24,449 bases of DNA. Origin: Actinomycetes bacterium. GTDB lineage: Bacteria; Actinomycetota; Actinomycetes; Actinomycetales; Cellulomonadaceae. The position numbers were made by a program, and so were the translations under genes. The notes beneath the pieces were generated by a model. It made no database searches. It was not told where the DNA came from and saw nothing but the letters and a program-made list of their open reading frames with translations. Shown here piece after piece: positions 8,433-16,571 of the stretch. The first letter of the stretch is position 1. Every line of letters starts with the position of its first letter. The stretch spans positions 1-24,449 of the forward strand of contig JAEXPS010000169.1 of the NCBI GenBank assembly GCA_023438885.1, in the 5' to 3' direction.

Positions 8433-9860
8433 GTGCGGTACCGGCTGGCCTCGGCCACCGGCGAGGTGCTCGACGAGGGCGAGGGGCGAGCCGAGGTCGT
8501 CGACGGAGCGCTCGTGGTCTCTCCGGCGCTCGGGCAGCCGCTGCGCGTGCGCCCCCGCGACGTCGCCGCGCTCGACGAGCCGGAGCCCTACGTCGTCGCG
8601 CTCCGGCTGCGCGAGGGGCCCGTGCTGACGCTGCTCCAGATGGGCGCCCTGCGCACCCAGGTGCTCGCGGACTTCGCCCGGCAGCGGGCGGACGACCTCA
8701 GCTCGGCCCTGCTGCTGGCCGGCATCGGACGCCCGGAGTCGTTCACCGGGGCGGTGGGCGGCGTCGACGCCGAGCTGCGGCTGTACGACGACGCCCTCGT
8801 GGCGCTGCCGGCCGCGGGCGAGCCCCTGCAGGTGCCCTACTCGTTCGTCGAGTCGGTCGAGACGGATGCGTCCGGCTACCGCATCGAGGTCGGCATCGGG
8901 GAGGACGCGCCGCTCGTCGTCCAGCGCCTCGCACGCCGCACCAGCGAGTTCCTGGACCTTCTGCGCTCACGGGTGACCGCCTCCCGGGGGCGCACCACGG
9001 CCTTCGTCGGTGCACTGCTGCCCGGCCTGGGCCCGGTGGCGTTGCGCTCCGCGGCCGGCCTGCTGCGCGACGGCGTGGCGGCCTCGCGCGCGTCGCTCGA
9101 CGGGATCGACACCGGGATCTGGCCGGGCCTCGTGGCCAGCGTCGCCACTGCCGACCGCCTCGCCGGGGTCGAGCACCTCAGCCGGCTGGGCGAGGCACAC
9201 CTCGGCTTCCATCAGCTGGTCTCGGTGGAGCGGTCCGCACAGGGCGCCACGGGGTGGGCGCCGACGGCCCCCACGGTGGTCACCGACCACGACCGGACGA
9301 CCGGCGGGCTGGGCACCGGCATCGGCGGAGCGCTCACGGCGGGCGCGTTCGGCGACGCACCGAGTCCCGATGCCTTCGGCCAGGGCTTCGGCGGGCAGCT
9401 CGGGTCGATGGCCGCCCTCTCGATGCTCGGCCTGATGCCGGGACTCGGCTCGTCGGCCGGCGACCGCCAGGCCGCGCCCAGGGCTGACGTGGAGCGCGCG
9501 ACGCTCACCCCACCGGGCACCGACCTCTCGGCGCTCACCGCCGCGGGAGACGCGCCGACCGTGCTCGCGTTCCTCGTCGTCCAGACGGGCGCGCGCACGG
9601 TCGTGGAGGTGCTCAACGAGCCGGACCACGCCACGTTCGTGTTCGCGAGCGGCCCCGACGGGCTGCGGCGGCTCAACCGGGGCCTGGCCCTGCTCCACTT
9701 CCAGGTGTCCGCCATCACGGCCGAGGCGGGGCTCTCGTCGCGTTACGCGGCGGCGATCGAGCGGCTCGAGCATCTGCGCGCGCTGCGCTCCGCCCTCGTC
9801 GGGCGGGCGATCCACACCGACGGGTGGCTGGCCCAGCTGGACCGCCTGCTGCGGGGATGA
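8433..9860 (+). CDS. Unrecognised 475-aa protein paired with the zinc-ribbon protein
   Basis: I do not recognise a family. The N-terminal part (about 1-180) looks beta-rich: alternating hydrophobic residues, many glycine turns and repeated short strands, and it could hold two related small barrels (for example PH/GRAM-like), which is a guess. Residues about 190-215 contain a moderately hydrophobic stretch (FVGALLPGLGPVALRSAAGL). Residues about 285-345 are Gly/Ala/Ser-rich and low in complexity. The C-terminal part (about 370-475) is alpha/beta with a basic helix near LRALRSALVGRAI. No signal peptide or catalytic motif is evident. The GTG start is four bases after the zinc-ribbon stop, indicating one transcript. 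The next gene is convergent. Confidence 0.8.
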   Translation: MRYRLASATGEVLDEGEGRAEVVDGALVVSPALGQPLRVRPRDVAALDEPEPYVVALRLREGPVLTLLQMGALRTQVLADFARQRADDLSSALLLAGIGRPESFTGAVGGVDAELRLYDDALVALPAAGEPLQVPYSFVESVETDASGYRIEVGIGEDAPLVVQRLARRTSEFLDLLRSRVTASRGRTTAFVGALLPGLGPVALRSAAGLLRDGVAASRASLDGIDTGIWPGLVASVATADRLAGVEHLSRLGEAHLGFHQLVSVERSAQGATGWAPTAPTVVTDHDRTTGGLGTGIGGALTAGAFGDAPSPDAFGQGFGGQLGSMAALSMLGLMPGLGSSAGDRQAAPRADVERATLTPPGTDLSALTAAGDAPTVLAFLVVQTGARTVVEVLNEPDHATFVFASGPDGLRRLNRGLALLHFQVSAITAEAGLSSRYAAAIERLEHLRALRSALVGRAIHTDGWLAQLDRLLRG

Positions 9861-9861
9861 G

Positions 9862-10116
9862 CTAGCCGCGACGCGGCCGGGCGGGAGGCACCACCTTCGT
9901 CAGCCGGATCGCCTCGGCGGGCACGTGCACGTCGCCGTGCCGGCGCGTGCGCACCAGCACCCCGGAGTCGTCGACCGCGAGCACGTCGCCCACCACGTCG
10001 GTGACGTGCGGCGGCGGGGCGTCGGGCGGCACGCCGTCGAGGGCGCGCCGCACCACCACCCGCACTCCGGGCGTCCACGTCCGCCACTGCGGTGGCGTCG
10101 GTGAGGGCAGGGTCAC
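9862..10116 (-). CDS. Stand-alone SH3-like domain protein (Rv0428c N-terminal type)
   Basis: An 84-aa protein with the pattern GVRVVVRRAL...HVTDVVGDVLAVDDSGVLV...GDVHVPAEAIRLTKVVPPAR. This resembles the small SH3-like barrel at the N-terminus of Rv0428c-type GNAT acetyltransferases in actinobacteria. No acetyltransferase domain follows: the stop codon TAG is at 9862-9864 and the convergent neighbour ends at 9860. It may be a naturally free-standing barrel or a remnant of a longer gene. GTG 10116 is chosen because TAGTAT lies seven bases upstream on the same strand, fitting a leaderless start. It is divergent from fdxA with only 38 bases between the starts. The family link is from memory of the motif and moderately sure; the function is unknown. 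Confidence 0.75.
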   Translation of the reverse strand: MTLPSPTPPQWRTWTPGVRVVVRRALDGVPPDAPPPHVTDVVGDVLAVDDSGVLVRTRRHGDVHVPAEAIRLTKVVPPARPRRG

Positions 10117-10123
10117 GTGAGGG

Positions 10124-10129
10124 ATACTA
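10124..10129 (-). promoter_or_regulatory. Possible -10 box for the SH3-like gene, in a shared divergent region
   Basis: Read on the minus strand the hexamer is TAGTAT, followed by seven bases and then the GTG start at 10116, as in leaderless genes. On the plus strand the same bases form GATACTAGG, upstream of fdxA, so both genes may be driven from overlapping boxes in a 38-base divergent gap. Confidence 0.35.
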
Positions 10130-10141
10130 GGTCGACCGACT

Positions 10142-10148
10142 GGAGGGA
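10142..10148 (+). promoter_or_regulatory. Strong ribosome binding site of fdxA
   Basis: GGAGGGA lies six bases before the GTG at 10155, a near-ideal Shine-Dalgarno sequence that fixes this start. It contrasts with the neighbouring genes that lack one. Confidence 0.6.
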
Positions 10149-10154
10149 CCCGCC

Positions 10155-10478
10155 GTGACGTACGTGATCGCCGAGCCGTGTGTGGACGTCAAGGACAAGG
10201 CGTGCATCGAGGAATGCCCGGTCGACTGCATCTATGAGGGCCGGCGCTCGCTGTACATCCACCCGGACGAGTGCGTGGACTGCGGCGCCTGCGAGCCCGT
10301 CTGCCCGGTCGAGGCGATCTTCTACGAGGACGACCTGCCGCCGCAGTGGGCGCCGTACTACCAGGCCAACGTCGAGTTCTTCGACGCGATCGGCTCGCCC
10401 GGCGGTGCCGCCAAGATGGGCCAGATCGACCACGACCACCCGATCGTCGCCAACCTGCCGCTGCCCGACGCCGAGTAG
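10155..10478 (+). CDS. fdxA: 7Fe ferredoxin FdxA
   Basis: A 107-aa ferredoxin of the Azotobacter FdI / actinobacterial FdxA type carrying one [3Fe-4S] and one [4Fe-4S] cluster. By alignment to that family, C9, C17 and C50 hold the 3Fe cluster and C21, C40, C43 and C46 hold the 4Fe cluster; C25 is the additional cysteine also seen in FdI. All are present, with the family hallmarks ECPVDCIYEG and CVDCGACEPVCPVEAI. It is a soluble one-electron carrier for cytoplasmic redox enzymes, for example P450s or oxidoreductases; the partner is not shown here. dapC starts only two bases after its stop, the same fdxA-dapC pairing seen in mycobacteria and many other actinobacteria, so the two are co-transcribed. 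Confidence 0.97.
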   Translation: MTYVIAEPCVDVKDKACIEECPVDCIYEGRRSLYIHPDECVDCGACEPVCPVEAIFYEDDLPPQWAPYYQANVEFFDAIGSPGGAAKMGQIDHDHPIVANLPLPDAE

Positions 10479-10480
10479 CC

Positions 10481-11626
10481 GTGGGATTCGCGTCCGACGC
10501 CCTCCCCGACTTCCCCTGGGACACGCTCGCCGGTGCCGCGGCACGCGCCCGGGCGCACCCGGGCGGCATCGTCGACCTGTCCGTCGGGACGCCCGTCGAC
10601 CCGACGCCGCCGGTGGTCCGGGACGCCCTGGCTGCGGCGGCCGACAGCCCGGGCTACCCGCTGACGGTCGGGACGCCGCAGCTGCGTGAGGCGGTGGCGG
10701 GGTGGTTCGCCCGCCGGCGCGGCGTGCCCGACCTCGACCCGGCCGCGGTGATGCCCACCCTCGGCTCCAAGGAGCTCGTCGCGCTGCTGCCGTCGCTGCT
10801 GGGTCTGGGACCCGGTGACGTGGTGCTGCACCCGCAGGTCGCGTATCCGACGTACGACGTCGGTGCACGGCTGGCGGGCGCCGCGCCGGCTCCGGTCGAC
10901 GACCCCGCGGCACGCCTCGAGGACGACGACCGCGTGCGGCTCGTCTGGCTCAACTCGCCGGGCAACCCGCACGGGTCGGTGCTGGGCGTCGAGCAGCTGC
11001 GCGCCGTGGTGGCGGCCGCTCGAGCGGCTCAGGAGCGGCACGGCCGCCCCGTGGTCGTCGCCTCCGACGAGTGCTACGCGCAGCTCCCGTGGGAGGCCCC
11101 GTGGGTGCGCGACGGCGTGCCGAGCCTGCTGGACCCGAGGGTGACCGGCGGGAGCCACGAGGGGCTGCTGGTGGCCTACTCGCTCTCGAAGCAGTCGAAC
11201 CTCGCGGGCTACCGCGCGGCGTTCCTGGCGGGGGACCGCGGGCTCGTCGGGCGCCTGCTGGAGATCCGCAAGCACGCGGGCTTCATGGTCCCGGGCCCGG
11301 TCCAGGCCGCGATGGTCGCGGCACTGGGGGACGACGACCACGTCGCGGCCCAGCGGGAGCGCTACGGCCGGCGCCGCCGATTGCTCAAGGCGGCGTTCGA
11401 GCAGGCGGGATACGTCGTGGACGCCTCAGCCGCCGGGCTCTACCTGTGGCTGCGGCCGGCCGGTGGGCAGGACTCCTGGGCCACGGTCGACGATCTCGCG
11501 GCGCTGGGCATTCTGGTCGCGCCGGGTGCGTTCTACGGTGAAGCAGGTGCCGGTCACGTCCGCGCGGCGTTGACGGCGTCCGACGAACGAATCGGTGAAG
11601 CGACCACCCGTCTGACGGGTGCATGA
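10481..11626 (+). CDS. dapC: N-succinyldiaminopimelate aminotransferase DapC
   Basis: A 381-aa class I/II (fold type I) PLP aminotransferase. DapC transfers an amino group from glutamate to N-succinyl-2-amino-6-ketopimelate in the succinylase branch of lysine/diaminopimelate synthesis. Visible features are the N-terminal substrate region DLSVGTPVDPTPP, the segment YPLTVGTPQLREAVAGW, NSPGNPHG, the cofactor-binding SDECYAQL, and the Schiff-base lysine K237 in YSLSKQSNLAGYR. The GTG start follows the fdxA stop by two bases and the succinyl-DAP family N-terminus (FPWDTLAGA) follows directly. Elsewhere in the window dapD and dapE encode the steps before and after it. An aspartate aminotransferase-like alternative is possible but less likely given the context. 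Confidence 0.93.
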   Translation: MGFASDALPDFPWDTLAGAAARARAHPGGIVDLSVGTPVDPTPPVVRDALAAAADSPGYPLTVGTPQLREAVAGWFARRRGVPDLDPAAVMPTLGSKELVALLPSLLGLGPGDVVLHPQVAYPTYDVGARLAGAAPAPVDDPAARLEDDDRVRLVWLNSPGNPHGSVLGVEQLRAVVAAARAAQERHGRPVVVASDECYAQLPWEAPWVRDGVPSLLDPRVTGGSHEGLLVAYSLSKQSNLAGYRAAFLAGDRGLVGRLLEIRKHAGFMVPGPVQAAMVAALGDDDHVAAQRERYGRRRRLLKAAFEQAGYVVDASAAGLYLWLRPAGGQDSWATVDDLAALGILVAPGAFYGEAGAGHVRAALTASDERIGEATTRLTGA

Positions 11627-11652
11627 TGGAGCCGGCGTAACTGCCTCGACAT

Positions 11653-11667
11653 CGAGATAAATTCTCG
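11653..11667. promoter_or_regulatory. AT-rich palindrome upstream of citrate synthase
   Basis: CGAG-ATAAATT-CTCG forms a perfect 4-bp inverted repeat around a seven-base AT-rich centre. It lies 136 bases before the gltA start, in a stretch much richer in A/T than anything around it. It could be an operator or simply part of a promoter-rich intergenic region. Confidence 0.3.
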
Positions 11668-11677
11668 GTAAAGGAAG

Positions 11678-11708
11678 TTGGTCACGCCACCCCCTGTCCA
11701 GGTAAAGT
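11678..11708 (+). promoter_or_regulatory. Possible promoter of citrate synthase
   Basis: TTGGTC (11678-11683) and TAAAGT (11703-11708) are separated by 19 bases and resemble -35 and -10 elements of a housekeeping promoter. The distance from the -10 box to the ATG leaves a leader of roughly 70 bases. The spacing is slightly long, so the call is tentative. Confidence 0.4.
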
Positions 11709-11773
11709 CTCGCCCAAGTCTGCGGCGATTGAACGACGCAACGATGCGCACCCGCCCTCGCAGGGACGGCGGC

Positions 11774-11781
11774 AGGAAGGA
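11774..11781 (+). promoter_or_regulatory. Strong ribosome binding site of citrate synthase
   Basis: AGGAAGGA sits seven bases before the ATG at 11789 and decides this start over in-frame codons further upstream. Confidence 0.6.
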
Positions 11782-11788
11782 CACCCCT

Positions 11789-13099
<1,311 letters not shown>

Positions 13100-13110
13100 C
13101 CGTTACTCGG

Positions 13111-13146
13111 CCCCCACCGCCGCGCTCGGCAGTCAACGGGTGGGGG
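13111..13146. terminator. Inverted repeat between convergent genes
   Basis: CCCCCACC (13111-13118) can pair with GGTGGGGG (13139-13146), an 8-bp perfect GC-rich stem with a 20-base loop. It lies between the gltA stop and the end of the convergent minus-strand gene, where it overlaps the last codons of the latter. It has no T-run, so a bidirectional terminator role is only suggested. Confidence 0.3.
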
Positions 13147-14053
13147 AGGGGGCCAGGGTGAGGGTGAGCGTGCCGGGAGGGAGGGTCGGTTCCGTCGCGG
13201 TCCACGTGCCCGACGCCCGGGTCCACGTCCGGTCGCCGACGGCGACCGCGTCCAGGGACAGGGGCTGGGCCACGGCGCCGGCCCACTGCGCGGCAGCCCA
13301 GCCTGCGCGCGCGGGGGCGTCGGGCGCCAGCGAGGCGGCGTCCAGCGTGACGGTCGCCGGGGTTCCCTCGCCGGCCGCGGTGGCCGACGACGGGAGTTCG
13401 CCCAGGTCGCGGGCGATCCGGGCCAGGACCGCGTCCGACGACCCCGCGGCGCCGGCCTGCGGCAGCGTGCACGTCAGCGCGGCGGGCGACCACCCGGTGA
13501 GGGCGGAGGCGAACGCCCGCGCCCTCGGCTCGTGCTGCGCGTAGGCGTCCGGGAACCCCGAGCGCTGCACCGCCTGCGCCGCCTGCGTCACGGGCAGCTC
13601 GGTGTAGCCCGGCACCCGCACCAGGTGGTCGTAGAACAAGCCGGCCGAGTACACCGGGTCCATGATCTGCTCGACCGTGCCCCAGCCCTGGCTCGGCCGC
13701 TGCTGGAACAGGCCGATCGAGTCGCGGTCGCCGTAGTCCAGGTTCTCCAGCCGCGACTCCTGCAGCGCGGTGGCCAGCGCGATCGTCGCGGCCCGCGCGG
13801 GCAGGGTGCGGCGCACCGACATCAGCGCGATCAGCGCGGCGTTGTCCGCCTGCACGGGCGACAGCCGGAAGCTCTGGCCGTCGGCCACCGCCTCGCACCG
13901 CGCCACCACGGGGACGTCCACCTGGCGGCTCAGCCACCAGACGACGCCCGCGACGGCGGTGCCGGCCAGCACCAGCAGGCCCACCACCGCCAGGGCCACG
14001 AACGCGGCGCCACGGCGCGCGCGGCGCCGGGGTGGCCGGCGAGAGGTGGGCAT
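13133..14053 (-). CDS. Exported lysozyme-like (transglycosylase-fold) protein
   Basis: A 306-aa protein with an Arg-rich start (RRPPRRRARRG) and one hydrophobic segment at about residues 15-37, so it is a membrane-anchored or secreted protein. The core, TIALATALQESRLENLDYGDRDSIGLFQQRPSQGWG, is a widespread actinobacterial relative of lysozyme-like transglycosylases; the glutamate in ALQESRL is the likely catalytic acid and IGLFQQRPSQGWG is the conserved helix-turn part. Relatives are often named 'heavy metal transporter' or 'hypothetical', which the sequence does not support. The C-terminal third is Ala/Thr/Pro-rich and variable. Start: ATG 14053 has GGAG on its strand five bases upstream. 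It begins 10 bases after the dapD stop, so it is probably transcribed with dapD. Peptidoglycan as substrate is inference. Confidence 0.82.
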   Translation of the reverse strand: MPTSRRPPRRRARRGAAFVALAVVGLLVLAGTAVAGVVWWLSRQVDVPVVARCEAVADGQSFRLSPVQADNAALIALMSVRRTLPARAATIALATALQESRLENLDYGDRDSIGLFQQRPSQGWGTVEQIMDPVYSAGLFYDHLVRVPGYTELPVTQAAQAVQRSGFPDAYAQHEPRARAFASALTGWSPAALTCTLPQAGAAGSSDAVLARIARDLGELPSSATAAGEGTPATVTLDAASLAPDAPARAGWAAAQWAGAVAQPLSLDAVAVGDRTWTRASGTWTATEPTLPPGTLTLTLAPSPTR

Positions 14054-14063
14054 CGGGACTCCG

Positions 14064-15002
14064 TCAGTCGTGGTGCAGCGCCGCGTTGAGCCGCACGCCG
14101 GCCCCCGATCGTGGCACGGCCTCGACCGCGCCGGTGACCGAGTTGCGGCGGAACAGCAGGCCGCAGGCACCGGCGAGGTCGCGCGCCTTCACCAGCCGGG
14201 GCTCGTCGTCCCCCGCGGCGAGCAGCACCTTGGTGCCGGAGGTGAGGTAGAGGCCGGACTCCACCACGCAGTCGTCGCCGAGCGGGATGCCGAGCCCGGC
14301 GTTGGCGCCGAGCAGGGTGCGCTCGCCGATGGACACACGCGTGGTGCCGCCGCCGGACAGCGTCCCCATGATCGACGCGCCGCCACCGATGTCCGACCCG
14401 TCCCCGACGACGACGCCCTGCGAGATGCGCCCCTCGACCATGCTGGTGCCGAGCGTGCCCGCGTTGAAGTTGACGAAGCCCGCGTGCATCACCGTGGTGC
14501 CCGGCGCGAGGTGCGCCCCGAGCCGCACGCGGCTGCCGTCGGCGATGCGGACGCCGGACGGGACCACGTAGTCGACCATCCGGGGGAAACGGTCGACGCC
14601 CAGCACGGTCACCGGACCCCGTGCGCGCAGCCGTAGCCGCGTCGCCTCGAAGTCGTCGACCGCGCACGGCCCGGCGCTGGTCCACACCACACGGGGCAGC
14701 ACGGCGAAGATCCCGTCGAGGTTGACCGTGTTGGGCTGCGCCAGCCGGTGCGACAGCAGGTGCAGGCGCAGGTAGGCGTCCGGCGTGCTCTCCGGCGGAG
14801 CGTCGAGGTCGATCGCGGTCGTCACCAGCTCCGTGTGCACCCGCCGCACGTCGTCGCGGGCGGCTGCCGCGGCGAGCTGGTCGGGCACCGCCGCGTCGCC
14901 GGGCAACGGGCCGAGCGCGGGGCTCGGGTACCAGGTGTCCAGGACGGTGTCGTCGTCGGTGATGGTGGCGAGGCCGTGCCCCCAGGCGGTGCGATCGGTC
15001 AT
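14064..15002 (-). CDS. dapD: Tetrahydrodipicolinate N-succinyltransferase DapD
   Basis: A 312-aa left-handed beta-helix acyltransferase of the actinobacterial DapD group (about 310-330 aa, longer than the enterobacterial enzyme). It transfers succinyl from succinyl-CoA to tetrahydrodipicolinate, committing it to diaminopimelate, needed for lysine and peptidoglycan. The N-terminus WGHGLATITDDDTVLDTWYPSP is family-specific. The hexapeptide region includes SRVRLGAHLAPGTTVMHAG, FVNFNAGTLGTSMVEGRIS and GGASIMGTLSGGG. ATG 15002 is chosen because the conserved N-terminus starts there. It is divergent from gltD (76 bases between starts) and followed by the lysozyme-like gene. dapE, two genes away on the other strand, encodes the desuccinylase of the same pathway. 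Confidence 0.95.
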   Translation of the reverse strand: MTDRTAWGHGLATITDDDTVLDTWYPSPALGPLPGDAAVPDQLAAAAARDDVRRVHTELVTTAIDLDAPPESTPDAYLRLHLLSHRLAQPNTVNLDGIFAVLPRVVWTSAGPCAVDDFEATRLRLRARGPVTVLGVDRFPRMVDYVVPSGVRIADGSRVRLGAHLAPGTTVMHAGFVNFNAGTLGTSMVEGRISQGVVVGDGSDIGGGASIMGTLSGGGTTRVSIGERTLLGANAGLGIPLGDDCVVESGLYLTSGTKVLLAAGDDEPRLVKARDLAGACGLLFRRNSVTGAVEAVPRSGAGVRLNAALHHD

Positions 15003-15047
15003 GCCGCCAGCGTAGGGGGCGGGGATGGAGGGACTTTGGGCATCCGT

Positions 15048-15062
15048 CCGCCCGAAGGGCGG
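15048..15062. other. Hairpin in the dapD-gltD divergent gap
   Basis: CCGCCC-GAA-GGGCGG is a perfect 6-bp stem with a 3-base loop. It lies directly upstream of the TACTCT box of gltD, in the promoter region of both genes. It could be an operator half-pair or a protein-binding dyad; there is no direct evidence. Confidence 0.3.
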
Positions 15063-15065
15063 CTT

Positions 15066-15071
15066 TACTCT
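15066..15071 (+). promoter_or_regulatory. Possible -10 box of gltD, leaderless start
   Basis: TACTCT fits TANNNT and is followed after seven bases by the gltD GTG at 15079. No Shine-Dalgarno sequence lies between, consistent with an mRNA that begins at or one base before the start codon. Confidence 0.4.
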
Positions 15072-15078
15072 GTGCGCC

Positions 15079-16554
15079 GTGGCCGACCCCAGGGGATTTC
15101 TGTCGATTCGGAACCGCGCCTTGCCCCCCGACCGCCCGGTGACGGATCGGCTCGCCGACTGGTGCGAGGTGCATCCGCCCCACCCCGGCGACCCCGAGGC
15201 GCTCGCGACCCTGCACCAGCAGGCCAGCCGGTGCATGAACTGCGGCGTGCCGTTCTGCCACTACTCCTGCCCGCTGGGCAACCTCATGCCCGAGTGGAAC
15301 GACCTGGTATGGCGCGGGCAGTGGTCCGACGCAGCCGACCGGCTCTTCCAGACGAACAACTTCCCGGAGTTCACCGGGCGCCTGTGCCCCGCGCCGTGCG
15401 AGACCGGCTGCGTGCTCGGCATCAACCAGCCGCCCGTGACGATCAAGAACGTCGAGGTCTCGATCGTCGAGGAGGCGTTCGCGCGCGGGCTCGTCGTGCC
15501 CCAGGTGCCGCGCTGGTACACCGGGCACACGGTCGCCGTGGTCGGGTCCGGGCCGGCGGGGCTGGCGGCGGCGCAGCAGCTGACCCGCGCCGGGCACACC
15601 GTGGCGGTCTACGAGCGGGCGGACGCGGCCGGCGGCCTGCTGCGCTACGGCATCCCCGAGTTCAAGATGGAGAAGGCCGTCCTCGACCGGCGCATCGCGC
15701 TGATGAAGGAGGAGGGCACGCGGTTCCACCTCGGCCACGAGGTGGGGCGCGACGTCGACGGCGCCGAGCTGATGGCGCGCTACGACGCCGTGCTGCTCGC
15801 GGTGGGGTCGACGACTCCGCGCGACCTGCCGGTCCCGGGCCGCGAGCTCGCCGGCGTGCTGCAGGCGATGGAGTACCTGCCGCCGGCCAACCGGGTGGCA
15901 CGTGGCGAGCAGGTCGCCGACCAGCCGCTGGCGACCGGACTCGACGTCGTGGTGATCGGCGGCGGCGACACCGGTGCCGACTGCCTGGGCACGGCTCTGC
16001 GGCAGGGCGCCCGTTCGGTGACGCAGCTGGAGATCATGCCGCGACCGCCGGAGGACCGGCCGTCCGGCCAGCCCTGGCCCACGTACCCGATGGTGTTCCG
16101 CGTCTCGAGCGCCCACGAGGAGGGCGGCGAGCGCGTCTACGGCGTCTCGACCCTGGAGGTCCTCGGCGACGAGGCGGGCCGGGTGCGCGCGCTGCGGATC
16201 GTCGACGTGGTGCCGGCGGACGGCGGCTTCCAACCCGTGCCGGGCACCGAGCGCGAGCTGCCGGCGCAGCTGGTGCTGCTGGCGATGGGCTTCACCGGGC
16301 CGGAGCGCTCACCGCTGCTGGCCCAGCTCGGAGTCGACCTCACCGAGCGCGGCACCATCTCGCGGGACGACGAGTTCGCGACGAGCGTCCCCGGCGTCTT
16401 CGTCGCCGGCGACGCAGGCCGCGGCCAGTCGCTGATCGTCTGGGCGATCGCCGAGGGCCGCGCGGCGGCCGCCTCGGTCGACGCCTACCTCTCGGGCCAG
16501 GCCAGCGAGCTGCCGGCTCCGATCACGGCCAGCACCGCGAGCCTGCGGCTGTAG
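15079..16554 (+). CDS. gltD: Glutamate synthase small (beta) subunit GltD
   Basis: A 491-aa flavoprotein, the usual length. GltD oxidises NADPH and passes electrons by FAD and iron-sulfur clusters to the large subunit GltB, which makes glutamate from glutamine and 2-oxoglutarate. Cysteines for the N-terminal iron-sulfur clusters are intact: C52, C55, C60 and C64, then C103, C107 and C111. The FAD-binding motif is GSGPAG at 156-161; the NADPH-binding motif is GGGDTG at 294-299; FVAGDAGRGQSLIVWAI near the C-terminus is the final FAD contact. The GTG at 15079 begins the conserved ADPRGFLS N-terminus. No gltB is next to it: upstream is divergent dapD, downstream dapE. A GltD-like enzyme with another partner is possible, but similarity to true GltD runs the full length. 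Confidence 0.93.
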   Translation: MADPRGFLSIRNRALPPDRPVTDRLADWCEVHPPHPGDPEALATLHQQASRCMNCGVPFCHYSCPLGNLMPEWNDLVWRGQWSDAADRLFQTNNFPEFTGRLCPAPCETGCVLGINQPPVTIKNVEVSIVEEAFARGLVVPQVPRWYTGHTVAVVGSGPAGLAAAQQLTRAGHTVAVYERADAAGGLLRYGIPEFKMEKAVLDRRIALMKEEGTRFHLGHEVGRDVDGAELMARYDAVLLAVGSTTPRDLPVPGRELAGVLQAMEYLPPANRVARGEQVADQPLATGLDVVVIGGGDTGADCLGTALRQGARSVTQLEIMPRPPEDRPSGQPWPTYPMVFRVSSAHEEGGERVYGVSTLEVLGDEAGRVRALRIVDVVPADGGFQPVPGTERELPAQLVLLAMGFTGPERSPLLAQLGVDLTERGTISRDDEFATSVPGVFVAGDAGRGQSLIVWAIAEGRAAAASVDAYLSGQASELPAPITASTASLRL

Positions 16555-16558
16555 CCCG

Positions 16559-16564
16559 TAGGGT
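16559..16564 (+). promoter_or_regulatory. Possible -10 box of dapE, leaderless start
   Basis: TAGGGT lies just after the gltD stop and ends seven bases before the GTG at 16572. No ribosome binding site is present. The placement favours GTG 16572 over the other in-frame GTG at 16566. Confidence 0.35.
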
Positions 16565-16571
16565 CGTGGCC

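Noticed and set aside
13930..16233. Long minus-strand frame crossing dapD and gltD
   Set aside because: It runs through two real genes in the wrong frame and has no recognisable domain.
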